A DNA stretch of 64,000 nt, taken from positions 11,027,282-11,091,281 of the forward strand of contig CP034996.1 in NCBI GenBank assembly GCA_004026145.2. The letters run 5' to 3'. Below the pieces are notes generated by a model. The model saw only the letters and a program-made list of their open reading frames with translations, searched no databases and was not told the origin of the DNA. Each line of letters starts with the position of its first letter. Position 1 is the first letter of the stretch. The DNA is from Takifugu bimaculatus (Eukaryota > Chordata > Actinopteri > Tetraodontiformes > Tetraodontidae). Shown here in pieces: positions 1-12,277 of this stretch. Both the position numbers and the translations under genes were made by a program.

Positions 1-289
1 TTCCCCGGCAGCAGACCCCGAATCTAGATCTGCAGGATCCCGGCAACTAAAATGATTTATGTTCTAAAGTAATACAGAGAAAGTGAGAGAGAGATGGAGA
101 GAGATGGAGATTTAATCACATCTTTATTCTGCCATTTTGTTCAACATTAACAGGAAATCATAGGACAAAGCAGCTTGAAAACTGAGAATAGGTAAATGAA
201 TAGATGGAAGACAAATTATACCAGTTGGTCTGAAAAAAGAAAGGTCAAATCCCATAAACGAGCCTCCACTGGAGGTCAGCCACCATCTT

Positions 290-1560
290 GGAGAGAAGGA
301 GGTTGTCGAAGCTCCTCCACTCAGGCCGAACCTCTTTCCCCAGGGCTAGTTTGGCCCTCCAGTGTGATCGGGACTGGCGCTCCAGCCTCTGCCTGTTCCG
401 TCCCCTCACCATCAGTCCAGTCAGAGCCTTGCTCTCAGCCAAGACCAGTGTCACTTTTCCATACAGTCTTTTCCATTAAGACGTGTCCATCAATAATGTG
501 GTGCAGCTCCACAGACTGAGGCTTAAAGTGTAGGGAGACCAGGATTCCCACGCCAGCACTGTTGGACAGTTTGTGGCTGCGGAAGACCTGGCCTGGCCAC
601 TACCTCCTCCAGTCCCCCTCATTGTGAGTCTCTTGAATTCGTAGAACCTCCAGTTTTGTCAGCCAGCACGGCTGAAACAGGGAAGCTCGCTTGGTATCAG
701 AGCGAGACCCGTTGATATTAAGAGTCCCGATCTTGATGTTCATGATGAACCACAAAGTGAGAGAACAAATAAAAACGGGATAGGATAGACATCGTCATTA
801 AAAAAAAGACACTAGCTGACGTCTTCAAACAGAGCACTCTTGGCCTTGGTGACCAGCTTTTAGAGTCTGTAGACCTCCTGCTCTGAAAAGACATTTTCCT
901 TTTTAAAACGATTTACCGATCTTATAAAACCATTCAAATCAGGGAAGAAACTTTCGGTCCTGATTGCCCTCTGACCCTTAGTGTCAGATTAAGTGACCAT
1001 CGGAGTCTTTAAGGACCATATAAAGCTGCCTCCGATGACACACCACGTGCTTTAACTTCAGGGACTTGCATCCCAGCAGCACCATTCGAACCGGCGAGAC
1101 CACCTGTCCGTACCTGGACAGAGCTTTACACAGGTCGTCGTGTTTAATAAACGGTGGTGCGTTGTGTGATTTTGTTGGCCGGATTCACCAGCGGATAAAC
1201 GGGGATGAAGGCGTCCCTGAGGACGACGCCGCTCTCCACCTTGGACACGTCGTCTAAGAAAATGAGCACCGCGCTGTTCATTCTGGAGGCCGACTTCACC
1301 TCTCGAAGCCCACCACCTCACCCACAGCATAGCTCACCTCCTCAACCGACACACCGGCAAAACCTTCACCGCGTGTCGAGAAACAAACAGTTCGATCAAG
1401 CACTCTGAGTGATTCCAGACGAATTTAAACCTCTTCTCCTTGTTTACGTCACTTATCGCGACCTTTTGGCCCCTCCGAGACTTCGAGGTTTGTCTAAACA
1501 AAGCTTTATTGACACCTGTGAAACAAACACTGGGAGCTCACTACAGCGGTGAGTCCCGAT
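290..1560 (-). mobile_element. Degenerate Tx1-like (L1-group) LINE fragment
   Basis: On the minus strand, a broken frame starting near 740 reads MNIKIGTLNINGSR and continues with a QETHN motif and SNSAGVGILVSLHF. This is the start of the APE-type endonuclease domain of a non-LTR retrotransposon ORF2. In-frame stops interrupt it within about 150 codons. Upstream in the element (about 880-1400, minus) another broken frame reads SASRMNSAVLIFLDDVSKV, then LLGCKSLKLKHVVCHRRQ, which resembles the ORF1 protein of fish Tx1-like elements. The order ORF1 then ORF2 agrees with one element. Reverse transcriptase is absent, so this is an old, dead, truncated copy. The exact ends are not visible. Confidence 0.7.
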
Positions 1561-4263
1561 GTGTGAGCCGGCGCCCTGGTGGACGGTGTTGGTACTGCCG
1601 GTCGGCGCTGAGACTATATAAAATAAATAAGTTAGGAATCGAAATAATTTGATAAACTTATTACAATGGTTTTTAATAGATAAAAACGCATTTATAAATA
1701 AAAATACAAACCAATTCAGTGTTCTTCTACTCTCATCTTAACTCAATACGATGAGGGTCACCTCATTTTTCAACCCCTCACATAAGTATTGGAATGTAAC
1801 TCATATCTCATTATCAATGGGGGATCATAACTGAGGGAATATTTCATCTTGTTTTGTGCCCTGCAAGATGCTGTGGTGGCTGCCAAGTGTCACAAGGAAA
1901 ACAGAAAATGAAGCGTCAATTCAAAACCAATAATCAAAGCAAAACAATGTCATCTAAAGTATTCAAGAGGGTGCCTATCAATTGGATTCACAAGTGTTGG
2001 GCTGGAAGTCTTTAAACTGTCTGTGTGTAATACAACATTTACATGTGATACAACAGCACTTACGGCTTGAAGGACCAATCAGAGGAAATAATTGGATGTT
2101 CAGCCGGATTACTGTCTGCAGCTCACATCCATTCAGCCAGACAGCCACAAACTGACAGCTAAGGTTAGTTAACGTGAGTTGATATAGTCGCACAATACAA
2201 TAGGTTTCAAATTATAAAGGGTTGCTTTAGGATCAGAGCACTGATCACTGGGTCTCATTCATCAAATTTGGGCAGAGCGAATATGTTTAAACTGTTTGTA
2301 GACATACATTTACGTCAATCTGGCATTCATCAACATTTTAGTAGCTCAGATCTGTTCGTAGCTACTATCAAAACCTTCACATGATTTCGACCGTGTGTAG
2401 CACCTGTGTAAATGTACCAACACACATAAAAAGCGCTGGTCACTATTGTAAATTACAACTTAAATTCATATTGCGCTCTGTTATGTAAATTGTAAACACA
2501 TGCCTTTCAAAAAATGTGATATAGGCATAGCCTAAACATGAAAAGCCATTAGAAATATATGCAAAAAATATAGGAAATATATGCAAAGGCACGGGTCCTC
2601 CACGGGACAAGTCACCAGTTCTTTGTAGGGTCCTAGTTGAGCATTTCTTGGTTTGGTACATTGCTCAAGGGCACCTTGACAGTGCTCTGCAGGTGTTTTA
2701 GAAACTTAAACCACTTCCGCAAAACACACTCATACACACAAACACATACACACACAAGCGCACACTCTCACACACACAAGCGCACGCTCTCACACACACA
2801 CACAAGCGCGCGCACACACACACACACACACACAGAGTTAAAGGCCCTGCATTAAACAAAGTCCACTAAACTAAGCTGTTCTGTGCACAATACAAAAATA
2901 TTAAAAGCTGCAACATGAGAGATAACAGGAAATATGTTAGCTTAAATCATTTCATTTAACATTAGACAACACTCACCTTGACGTCACCTTCAGGTTACAC
3001 ATTCCAGCTAAAGAGTTTTTGTGTTTGGTGGGACAGAGGAGCTGATTATCTAAATGAGTCCTGCTACTTGCAGTTTATCACTTCAGCTCTGCACATTCCA
3101 ATACCGTGAACTTTAACCCCTACCAACTGCGGCAGTACATGATAATGCTAACTGTGTATGTGGTGGGAGGTAAAAGCAGCTTTGGACTAAATATTAACAC
3201 TATAAATAGATTCAATTTTCTTCTTGTAACTAGTAAAATATGAGCAAAAGCATAGCATTTTTTTATTCTATTAAAGCTGCATATGATAAAATATATTGTT
3301 TAAAAACACTGCATATATTTGTAGTTATTGTTACTTACAATCCAAACACCACAGTGAGACCAAATACATTTGATACATTATTTTACATATGTCATGTATG
3401 AAGGAAGTAGCTTTAATATCAAGCACGTGTCGTGTCGTTTAAATTACAAACCAGATCTGAGAACTGATCCCAAGAGCTGCAGCTCAGTGGTTTAACAGCA
3501 GGAGCAACATGGAATAACTGACTGGTCCGATGAGGAGAATTCCTGCTGTCTGCTGGCTTTTCACTGTGAGGAGCTTTATAATTCAATGTAAATATAAATG
3601 TTTTAAATATTCAGAAACAAAATTATCTTGACAGAACTCATCCAAAAATTCAGGTTTTCTTTTTTTAAATACACCGCTTCATCAAAGCATTAGCTTAAGA
3701 GCATCAATAATCTTGAAGGAAATACAGGAAGAACCTATAAAATGCCTATAAATGTTAACGTCCAACAAATAAAAATGTTATATGAGCATTTGAGATTTTT
3801 TTGAAAACAGTAAAACATGTCAGAGGGTGGTAATCTGAGAGGGTGTTGACAGGAACAGTTAACTAAAAGCACGAGAAACCCAATTAGAAACAAAGAGGGA
3901 TGATAAAAAAGGTCCTCACCCACTTGTAAACCGTTTAAGAGCCGTATTTATGCAGGAAACATCAGGAAGAAGGAGAACAGAGGCAAAACTTCTCATCAGG
4001 TAAAAACATCATCCTGTGAACGTGGAACGTCTTTGGTGCTTTTTCATTTCTGCTGCTTGTGTGGAGACAAATCAGTTATTTAAAGCTCATTTACAGAGTT
4101 TACTATTAACCCAGCTATTTCTCGGACATGCGCGTGAATTTCTAGACTTTTTTTTTCTACCCTTGAAGTCCTTCTGTGAGACAACCTCTGGAAATCTCCG
4201 ATTACAGTGACAAATTTTCAGAAACCCGTTTTGCTGATATTTTGCGTCGCAGAACACAGAGAC
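1561..4263. other. Intergenic, upstream of tmigd1
   Basis: AT-rich sequence without a supportable gene. It holds a CA-rich simple repeat (separate entry). The tmigd1 promoter and 5' UTR should lie in its last few hundred bases, but no clear TATA box or noncoding exon could be assigned. Short open frames here lack family resemblance. Confidence 0.6.
2718..2834. repeat. CA-rich compound microsatellite
   Basis: Runs of CA dinucleotides interrupted by repeated AAGCGCA and CTCT steps, ending in an uninterrupted CA run. Open frames across it are artefacts of the repeat. Confidence 0.9.
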
Positions 4264-5961
4264 ATGAAGTCAATGTTCAGACAGGTGTTTCTCCACTGGC
4301 TCCTGTGCTCCTGTACAACCCAGGTGTTAGGTAAGGGCTTCTGGTCATTCAATCATGAACTTAGTAAGCATTCAAGCGAGGGCTCGTAACCTTCTCCCTC
4401 CGTCTTTGGCTCTTCCCGAAGGTGTCCTGATCCAGACGGCTCCGGGAACCAGCACCAACGGCGTTATAGTGACAGAGCTGAATAAGACCGTGTCGCTGGT
4501 TTGCCACATTAATGGCAGCTCGTACCAAGATGAAAATTTGGTCTGGCTGAGGAATGGTGCCACTATCAGCCTAAAAGAAGGAAACACAGAAGGCCGCAGC
4601 AGCGTTTGCATCACCCCTGTCATCCAGGCAGACAACGGCGCCACATTCACCTGCTACCTGAGTAAAAACTCCTCACTGAGAGACTCGATCACCCTGAACG
4701 TCACATGTAAGTCTCAGTTAGGCATCCCAGCAGCTGGATTTGCAGATACTTTCTGAAATCTTTTCATTTTACTTCTGTTGTTTCTGAATATGACACATGC
4801 TATCCCAAGATGGTAAAAGAATTTTTGGAATATCTATTATGGGCAATCAAAGCGAGCAAAATAAACCCGATGAAGCACTCTAGTTCCTAAATATGATTCA
4901 TTCAGAAATTGGGCTCACATAAAAGAAAGAGGACAGGCAGATGAAAGCATTTATTTGGCTGAATAAAGTAAAACTAAAATAGAAAGCTTCTGATACGTGA
5001 TGCAGCAGGAAGTTTCAACATTTAAGCGCTTGTGTCTAATTTACAACTATTGAAATATGCAAGTCAAGAAGTTCAGTTAAGAACTTTAAAAGATTTCTTT
5101 AAAATTTTAAAACAGCAATTTTAACTGAACCTTGAAGTGTCTTGAAGTATCAACCCAAAACTGTTAGGGAAGGGGGGGGGGGGGGGGGTAATTGGGTAAC
5201 TGCAGCCTCCCACCAGGTGGCAAATGAGACCCTCTGTTCAGGTAGCTTTAATGAACACTTAGTGCACAGCTTTAATATTAAGGCTTTTAGCTGTTACTGT
5301 TTGATGTAAAGCAATAATATGCATGTGTGTAACAGCAGTGTGATCCCCCCCCCCCCAGATGGCCCGCAGCTTTCTGGGTCAGAGGAAATTACGGTAGAAA
5401 AAGAGGAGGCGCTGGTGCTGCAGTGTGACATTTGGGCCAATCCGCCAGTCCAGTCCGTGTCCTGGACCTTTAATAACACTAATGTGGATCTGGAGGCCAC
5501 GGGTTTGCTGGAGACCACTGACGGGTTTAACACCAAGCTGTCCAACGGCAGAGCGGTAAAAAGCTTACACGAAGGCACCTATGAGTGTTCAGCTATTCAC
5601 GCCATCTATGGACGACACACCAAGACCTTCTATGTCACGGTAACAGGTCAGTTTGCATAACCCCCCTTTGTAAAGCCAGACGTTTGGGTTGAAAATGCCC
5701 ATAATCAGCGCAGTGTGTAACCAACACATCCGTGGATGAATCATCCTCGCCATTATCCTCATTTGTAGAGAAGACCTTCAAGTTCCCACTGTTCCCCATG
5801 ATAGCTGGGCTGGTGGTGGTGTTCCTGACTATACTTCTGGCTATTATCGCTCGATGTCAGAGAATCATGAAGGTAACGCAGTCGAAGCACAAAGGCCGAG
5901 CTTGACTCACCCGAACTGACTCATCTAATGCTTTATCCTCTTCTGCCAGTGCTTCCAGTAG
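4264..5961 (+). CDS. tmigd1: TMIGD1: transmembrane and immunoglobulin domain-containing protein 1
   Basis: Five coding exons: 4264-4330, 4422-4706, 5359-5646, 5769-5872 and 5950-5961. Together they give an intact 251-residue protein (human TMIGD1 has 262). A signal peptide (MKSMFRQVFLHWLLC) leads into two Ig domains. The first has the pair SLVCHI and NGATFTCYL, the second VLQCDI and GTYECSA. A single membrane helix follows (MIAGLVVVFLTILLAIIA), then a very short basic tail ending KCFQ. Several NxS/T glycosylation sites are present. TMIGD1 is a single-pass adhesion protein of kidney and intestinal epithelium; that role comes from the mammalian protein. The order of conserved motifs (LWLRNG, SSVCIT, LNVT) matches TMIGD1 better than other Ig proteins. 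The exon 3 acceptor follows a run of 12 C. The cytoplasmic tail is shorter than in mammals. Confidence 0.88.
5172..5188. repeat. Poly-G run (17 G) in tmigd1 intron 2
   Basis: Uninterrupted G homopolymer; a G-quadruplex-prone and assembly-unstable tract. Confidence 0.9.
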
Positions 5962-6343
5962 GTCTCCTGTCCTCGCTTCACCGGGTATGGAGTGATTCAA
6001 AGGTCCGCCTGATTCTGCAACATAGTGTTTAATTTTTAATATATTGGAGATGTTTCCTTTTTCCTTTAGGCTTTAATATTCAGAAATGTGCGTTGGAAGG
6101 CGAACGAGTCCGAGCTGTCAGAACCAGTGAAGGTGGTTAGCAGAACCATAGGAAACAATGTGGGGGGGGCAGCAAGCCTGCTTCTTTTTAAATGTACATG
6201 TGAAAAGCACCAACTTGATGTTTCCATTGTGTTTTTGTAAGATTGTTCTAGTTTTGAGCAGAAACAGGATAAACATTTATATCCTCTGTATAATGCAACT
6301 TCTTAATATTTATTGTTGTACTTGGAAAATCTAACATAAATCG

Positions 6344-6349
6344 AATAAA
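6344..6349 (+). promoter_or_regulatory. Polyadenylation signal, tmigd1
   Basis: AATAAA about 380 bases after the tmigd1 stop, in A/T-rich sequence. It is the first canonical signal downstream and the probable end of the transcript. Confidence 0.6.
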
Positions 6350-6784
6350 CATTAAAAGTCATACCTTTTAATGTTTTTTTTTTCGTCTTTCTGCAGTGTT
6401 TAAAAAAGTTTGCAGTCCTTTTCTGAACTTTAACCTGTATTTTAATGAGCTCTGTGTTCATTGAGCCACAAGTTGAGCCATAAACACGCCCGGGCTATCG
6501 GGAGGGTCAAAGTCCGCAGTGGTTCGCTTTTGCCGATAAAAAGTTAACAAGATCACATAAAAGGCGACAAACTTAAATGAGAACGATAACAGATTCACCA
6601 ACAATGCAAAAAATAAACAGCAGGTTTTTTGTGTAAAAGGAGCTGATGGAGGACACGTGTTTGAATTTTATGTGGGAGATCTATTACATTCTTTTATATG
6701 GCATGCCATTTACTTTAGTGCTCCTTATTTTAATGTAGCCTTTAGATAAGTCGTCTTTAAAGCCACAAACGAAATTTCTCGTAA

Positions 6785-7262
6785 ATCTTGTAAACCTGAG
6801 TGCAGCCTTTGACATCATTGATCAGAAAGATTTGCATCAAGGACGTCGACGAGCTTCTAGATAGGACTTTTGCAGTGTCCAAAGGTAACTGATCATTTGT
6901 CCTTGTCCACGTCTCTTCACAATCATCTAGAACTCCCTGCTGGACATTTAGGTGTGATACTTGACTTAAGCCTCCACGTTGATCAGCATGTCAAAAAACA
7001 AGACCCATCCAGTCTTGCTGCTTCCATCTTCATGGATTCTTTATCTTCATCCAACAATATCCAGATCACCATAATCCCAGTCGGACCTGGACATGATCTC
7101 GTACGTGTTAATCTTCTCCAGGTTTGACTTCTGCAACCCCGGGCTGTCCAGAATCTCCAAATGGTCCCTCACTCCCAACAGCAAGTTCAAAGTTCAGCAG
7201 TGAAGCTGCTCACGGGTCCTAACAGACGTCATCACATCAACCCCATACTGGCCTTCCCCCAG
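6785..7262 (+). mobile_element. Degenerate L2/CR1-like LINE reverse-transcriptase fragment
   Basis: The plus strand has the reverse transcriptase motif NLSAAFDIIDQ (family form: LSAAFDTIDH). It is followed about 150 bases on by LGVILDLSLHVDQHV, as in fish L2/CR1/Rex-type LINEs. Downstream, in other frames, are remnants resembling the FSRLDYCN, ARVLT and HITP segments that end these ORFs. Many stops and frame shifts make it clearly dead. The assignment to a precise clade is inferred. Confidence 0.6.
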
Positions 7263-7281
7263 TTCGACATATCCAGGAGCC

Positions 7282-7333
7282 TGAACATTAATATACATTT
7301 TTTCTTAAAAAAAAAAACATATATTAATGTTCA
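7282..7333. repeat. Perfect 14-bp inverted repeat with 24-bp loop
   Basis: TGAACATTAATATA at 7282-7295 and its exact reverse complement at 7320-7333 flank a T-then-A-rich loop. It lies directly after the LINE remnant. Confidence 0.85.
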
Positions 7334-7692
7334 ATTAACTGCCTCAATTTTTGCTGTGCTGCTGTTTGAACTGGCTATTAAGCACTTAAAAATCCTGACT
7401 TCTAAACGGTGTCATTTAAATAAAGTTTTTATGAATTGCATTCACGTGGAGGTGAATGGTGTTTATGCTGTACATGACATCAGGAGGTAATAATGAACTC
7501 TTTCTTGGTGGCCTATCGTGACACCTGCTGGACATGTTGCAGTATCTTTAATTTAGCGTTTCCTCAAATAACAAGACGGAAAATCCATTTAGCTCCTGCA
7601 GAGTGAGTCGGATTTTCACTGTTGCGTTAAATCAGAATCACAAACCACAGTAAAGGGAAGAAAAAAACACAATAATAATGATAATGATGATG

Positions 7693-7746
<54 letters not shown>

Positions 7747-8455
7747 GGAATTCCCCTCTAAACCAGGAGGAGGTTCTGAACCCTTCTTTATTAACAAATA
7801 AAATATGATTTTTTTTTCAAATTATGTTTTACTGGTGCACAAAATGAACCATGCATCAACAACACTAGGAACAAGGAACAAACCTGGCAAAGCGTGATTT
7901 TCATACAAAAACATGTGATCAGGTGAGCTGATCCTCGTGATCCTCGCAGCTCATCAGTGTGTGGAGGCAGAGTGGCCCTTTTCAGTACATCTGGCTCTCT
8001 TCGCCTTGAATTCTGCAAACTTTGTGTTCTTGTTCCTCATCTCCGTGCAGTTTAAGGAAGTCTTCCTTTAGTTTCGTCGGTGCTAGACTAGAACTAGTCC
8101 TACTAACAACTGAACTTGGCATTGCAAATCATGCAGTTGGGACGCCGATTCCCATCAGTTACACCTGTATCCATATTCGTCCGATTGCTTCTTCTGTTTT
8201 TGTTCGATTTAGTTGGTATGAAGGAATTATTAATTTAATCATTTAATAAATTTATTAGATATTAAGGAAAAAGTCACATGACGTACCGTCACAACAGTCT
8301 CCAAGGCGACTACTGCAGCACAGGTCCGAGCGGGGGTGTCAACAGGGATCATATGAGCCGAACCCCTGAGACTGACGCGCCGAACTCCTGGGGTTCGGTA
8401 GAACCCGAGTTAAGACCCACTGATCTAAACAACAAGAAGTTTCATCTTGGAAAAT
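7334..8455. other. Intergenic between LINE remnant and pimreg
   Basis: No supportable gene. It contains the (TAA)n microsatellite listed separately and otherwise unremarkable AT-rich DNA. Confidence 0.6.
7671..7744. repeat. (TAA)n microsatellite
   Basis: Trinucleotide ATA/TAA array with a few GAT variants at its left end. Confidence 0.95.
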
Positions 8456-8525
8456 TGACGTCATAGAGGCGCGTCGGTGGGAAAGGGGCGTGGTCACGGC
8501 CGTTTGCCCCGCCGCCAAATTCAAA
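8456..8525 (+). promoter_or_regulatory. Probable pimreg core promoter (CRE, GC box, CHR-like element)
   Basis: A palindromic cAMP/ATF element TGACGTCA at 8456-8463 is followed by a GC box (GGGGCGTGG). A cell-cycle homology-region-like TTCAAA (reverse of TTTGAA) lies at 8520-8525, next to a GCCGCC stretch. It sits about 100 bases before a splice donor that ends a noncoding exon. CHR elements bind DREAM/MuvB complexes and drive G2/M genes, which suits the mitotic gene downstream. The functional reading is inferred. Confidence 0.5.
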
Positions 8526-8629
8526 CACTGGGAGAAAGAAAGGAAGGAATAAAGGAAGCAAGGAAGCAAGGAAGGAGAGCGCAGCCGACACGCAGCAGGA
8601 GGAATAAAGCAACGCTTCTAGTACTCTAG
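8526..8629 (+). other. Probable noncoding first exon of pimreg
   Basis: The segment ends in a consensus donor AG|GTAAGA at 8629/8630. The next acceptor (TTTAACAG, ending 9077) opens the exon that carries the start codon. The left limit is not visible. Confidence 0.5.
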
Positions 8630-9081
8630 GTAAGATATTAGCTGCTCCAGTTGTTTCTGTTGTGATCGAAGTAACGATTTTTCTGTGTGAGGGGGAGTTT
8701 GCACCTTAGCTGACAGGAGGAATTAGGAATTTTATGCATTGTTGAATGGACGGAGACCAGCGGCCTTTGTCTGATAAATGCGCCGATCGCTGTGTTTTGC
8801 TGTGTTTTGCTGTGTTTCTAGACGTTTATTGATCCTGGAGTTGCAGACCAACCTTAAAATGTTACTGAGAATAGTCAGCTTGATTATTGTTTCGTCATCG
8901 ACATTTCTCAAATTTCCACATCAAATCACAGTACTGCAAATGTTCTCTTCCTTATTACACCTAATCTGTTTAGAAAATGAATGTAACTGTAGCCAATAAC
9001 TCCACACTAATACGAATGAATTTATTCATTTACTATTGGAGTCTTCTAAAAATGGGTTTATTTATCACATTTAACAGGGAA

Positions 9082-10228
9082 ATGGCATCTTCAGTGATGG
9101 ATGGAGTTGGAAAGGCTGTGGTAGGAGTCTGGCGGGCGCATACCGTCCTGGATGAGTCTGATGGGGCAGAAAGCTCTCCAGAAGCCCCCGATCGCTTTCG
9201 CAAGCTTCGCTCCTCATCCTCACTCAACTCTCTGAGAATGTCCCTGCGCAAGCGCCTGCCGCTGCGCGCCGTCCAGACCAACTCCTTGCCAGAGAATCCC
9301 ACTGGGGAGCCTGTGAAGGAGCAGCCAAAAACCAGCACCGTCCGAAAACTCAGCCGATGCGCTCGCAATTCAGTCAGTGAAATGTATCAGGTGGGTGGAC
9401 TCTAGTATAAAGCTGTTCTGTGTGTTCAGTGGCTCTATTGTCCTCATTTCTAATCTCCATCTTGAACCAGAGGCTGCAGAGGACCCGAGAGTTTTCCAGG
9501 GAGGAATGTTTGGTACAGACCCCAGGTCGGACAGACAACTTTGAACAAAGGGCAGCGTCCACCTCTCGCACCCCAAGACGCACGCCTGGGCGGGCTGCCA
9601 CTCCCAGACGAACCCCTGGAAATGCCAACACTCCAGGGCGCACGCCAGGCTCCAGGGGACGAAGAACCCCTGATGCAGGTGTACGTGGGGTGAAGGCTGC
9701 GGGAGGCAGGAGGCACCTGGTCCGTATGGCGGCACTACGAAGCCCTTACGCCTCCCCCAGCGCCCACAGCCAGAGACTGTAAGTCCTCACGTCAGGCATC
9801 TTCCTCTTTTCTGTAATTCTGTGGCTGATTTATTTGCTGCTTCATCTTCTTTTTGTGTGTGGAAAAGAAAATTTGACCAAGATTTGGAGTCGGTGTCCAG
9901 CGGGCTCAGGAGGCTGAAGCATCTGTCTAAAGTGTTTGATGACCTGATCGGCAGAGACGACAGGTAAAACATCTGTTGAGTTTACAGCACCGATCGCCCG
10001 ATGTTTGCTGTAACCAATTTTGATTGTTACCAGCCAGAGAGAATTCCTGATCGTCCTCATGAATAAAAGCCTGTGTGTGTTTTCTACACCACAGAAGCAC
10101 AGGATGGCTCCTAACAGCCGCCTACACAAATAATCCCAGATTCCTGCCTGGGAGAATTCCTTTCCCTCCTCATTTTGAAACAGGGTCTGTGTTTCTGGAA
10201 TGTGGTTGAGGAGGGGGGAGAGCAGGGG

Positions 10229-10267
<39 letters not shown>

Positions 10268-11036
10268 AGGGCCAGATGAAGCTCCGAGAGGGTTCGCAGC
10301 TAAATTTACATCATTTCCTGTGTTGACATTTGAAAATCTGAATTCCCGGCTGGACCAGATCAGTGAAAGACTTCCTTCCACACCACCTGCTTTTGGAATT
10401 TTAACCAGACATTGTTTCTCTTTTACACCAGACAGTTCGGCTATTCTCTAATTGCGGAGTAGTGAAGAAGGTAAACCAAACGTGCTCCTTAAACAAAAGC
10501 CAATTGGGGTTTCTTTATTCGACTTGGTGACGCGGCCGTGCATGGCGCAGCTCGTTGCACATTGTGACGCACGCAGGGGCGAGTGAATGAAATACTGATA
10601 TCAACGGTCTCGCTGCGCTGTGAAGCCGTTTAACAGTGTCTGAATAACAGCATTGTCCACACAGGCTGCTCATCTTCCTGGTCCGACTTGCATCCTCTTC
10701 CTCTGTCTTCTCCACATTTACCCCTCCTGCTGCCTGCATGTCTAATGATGCCTGAACATATAAATATTACTTAATACTGTCAAAACTGTCCTCTTTATAA
10801 ATGCATTCAGATCTTCCACATTCACGTTTTGACCTTTGTGTAAATTTCTCTTATTGACTTGTTTCTCTACTTTCAGCACAAGTGCAAAGGAAACTTGTGG
10901 AGGAGCCGTGATGAGAAAGTTGGACCCCAGCGGTAAACTCAGCCGGTCCAATCTCGCTCGCCGAGCAACAAACCTGTCTGACACACTCGGAGGCTGGGCC
11001 AACACAGCCGTGAGCACTATTCACAAATCCATCTGA
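9082..11036 (+). CDS. pimreg: PIMREG (FAM64A/CATS): mitotic regulator
   Basis: Four coding exons: 9082-9390, 9471-9778, 9868-9963 and 10877-11036. They give an intact 290-residue protein (human 238). The N-terminus MASSVMDGVGKAV, the serine/arginine block LRSSSSLNSLRMSLRKRLP, the segment LRRLKHLSKVFDDLIG and the C-terminal AVSTIHKSI match the family. PIMREG is a basic nuclear/nucleolar protein that peaks in mitosis, regulates the metaphase-anaphase transition and binds the clathrin assembly protein CALM. Exon 2 carries a run of TPxRTPG repeats, dense in proline-directed kinase sites and arginine. That run seems expanded relative to mammals and accounts for part of the extra length. The start is chosen because the upstream open frame lacks family similarity and this ATG follows a splice acceptor directly. 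Confidence 0.88.
10233..10264. repeat. (GT)n microsatellite in pimreg intron 3
   Basis: Uninterrupted GT dinucleotide array. Confidence 0.9.
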
Positions 11037-12263
11037 GCTGTGTGTATGTGACGCACGGGGCCTTTTCCAGCAATGTTGCCACCTTAATGTGATATAACTG
11101 TTAAATTTGCATGTAGTGTTGTGTCAGTATACTATCTGTGCATTTAGCAAGCATTTCTTGTCTGTTTACATAGCTCAGGTTAGCTACTTATGGACAAAAT
11201 ACTCTGTGTAGCTGCCAAAGGGATTTTTGTATTGACTTTATATCTTTTATAGCTGCTACAACCAAATGTTAGGTTTTATTTTTTATAGTACAAACCTGTA
11301 GCTCGTGTTCTTTCTCTATGTATGAAAAAATGTTGCACAAGTTGAATTTGGATCTTCAGAACTAACACTAATTTTCCTGACTGAGGAGAGACACAATTTC
11401 CTCTTTTTAAACAGTCTGCATGGAATAATGTTACTAACTTTGATGTGGATTATTTTTGTTTGAATTATGCCAAAATGTAAACAGTGTTTTTTATGAAACA
11501 GTACTTTTATATATACTTTATATAAAGCGTAGAAAAAAATTTAATTGGGATTTTTGTTCTTTCCAGGTTTCAGTCCAGATTTAAGGAACTGTGAATGATG
11601 TGCACATTTTGTGACTACACTGCTTGAAAAGAATATAAAGTCTATCACTTTAAACAGTCGGGCAAAATCTAGTAGTTTAGCCTTGATTTAACGCATATGA
11701 TTCATTATAATTTGTCTAATTTCATGCTGTCCTAATCTGGCATATAAACCAGTTTAAAAGAGAGCCTTTTCCCATATATATATATACACACACACACACA
11801 TAGACTTTATCCACTGCATTTAACCCATACTTGCAAGTGCCACGCACCAGTGTGTGTATATGCAATAAACATCCAAGTAGTGGGGGAGACGCTCACGGGC
11901 ACCGCAGCAGCGACCAGCACACACATATGTGAAATATGCAAGAATGATTTAAAAGCCATCAGGATGCAAAACATTTAAACTCACTTTACAATGAAGCAGT
12001 AAAATGTGAATTTTCAGCCAATGATTTTGATTTATTTAAAAGTGTTATGGCAGAGCTATGCCATGAATTCACAATTCTGATGTTCGTTAAATCAATTTCA
12101 TGCACTTGTTTGCTTTAGAACATATATATCAGTAAAATTGCAAAAAAGAGACATATTTAATTGAAAACTGACTTTTTCCAAATATGTTTTTCAGCCTCCT
12201 TTATCAATCTAATTAAGTTTAAATGATTGGAAGTTAAAACGGGCCCTGCCAAACAACCCCTGG
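11037..12263. other. pimreg 3' UTR and pimreg-cct8 intergenic
   Basis: AT-rich. A canonical AATAAA at 11864-11869 may end pimreg. A short (TA)n(CA)n microsatellite spans about 11773-11801. No other coding signal is visible. Confidence 0.55.
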
Positions 12264-12277
12264 CCAACAGATGGCGG
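12264..12277 (+). promoter_or_regulatory. CTCF-like motif upstream of cct8
   Basis: CCAACAGATGGCGG matches the CTCF core CCASYAGRKGGCRS at 13 of 14 positions. It lies about 225 bases before the cct8 start codon. Binding is inferred from the motif only. Confidence 0.45.

Noticed and set aside
8277..9030. In-frame upstream ATG at 8977 extending pimreg
   Set aside because: The extension lacks family similarity and lies in the intron; a splice acceptor directly precedes the ATG at 9082.
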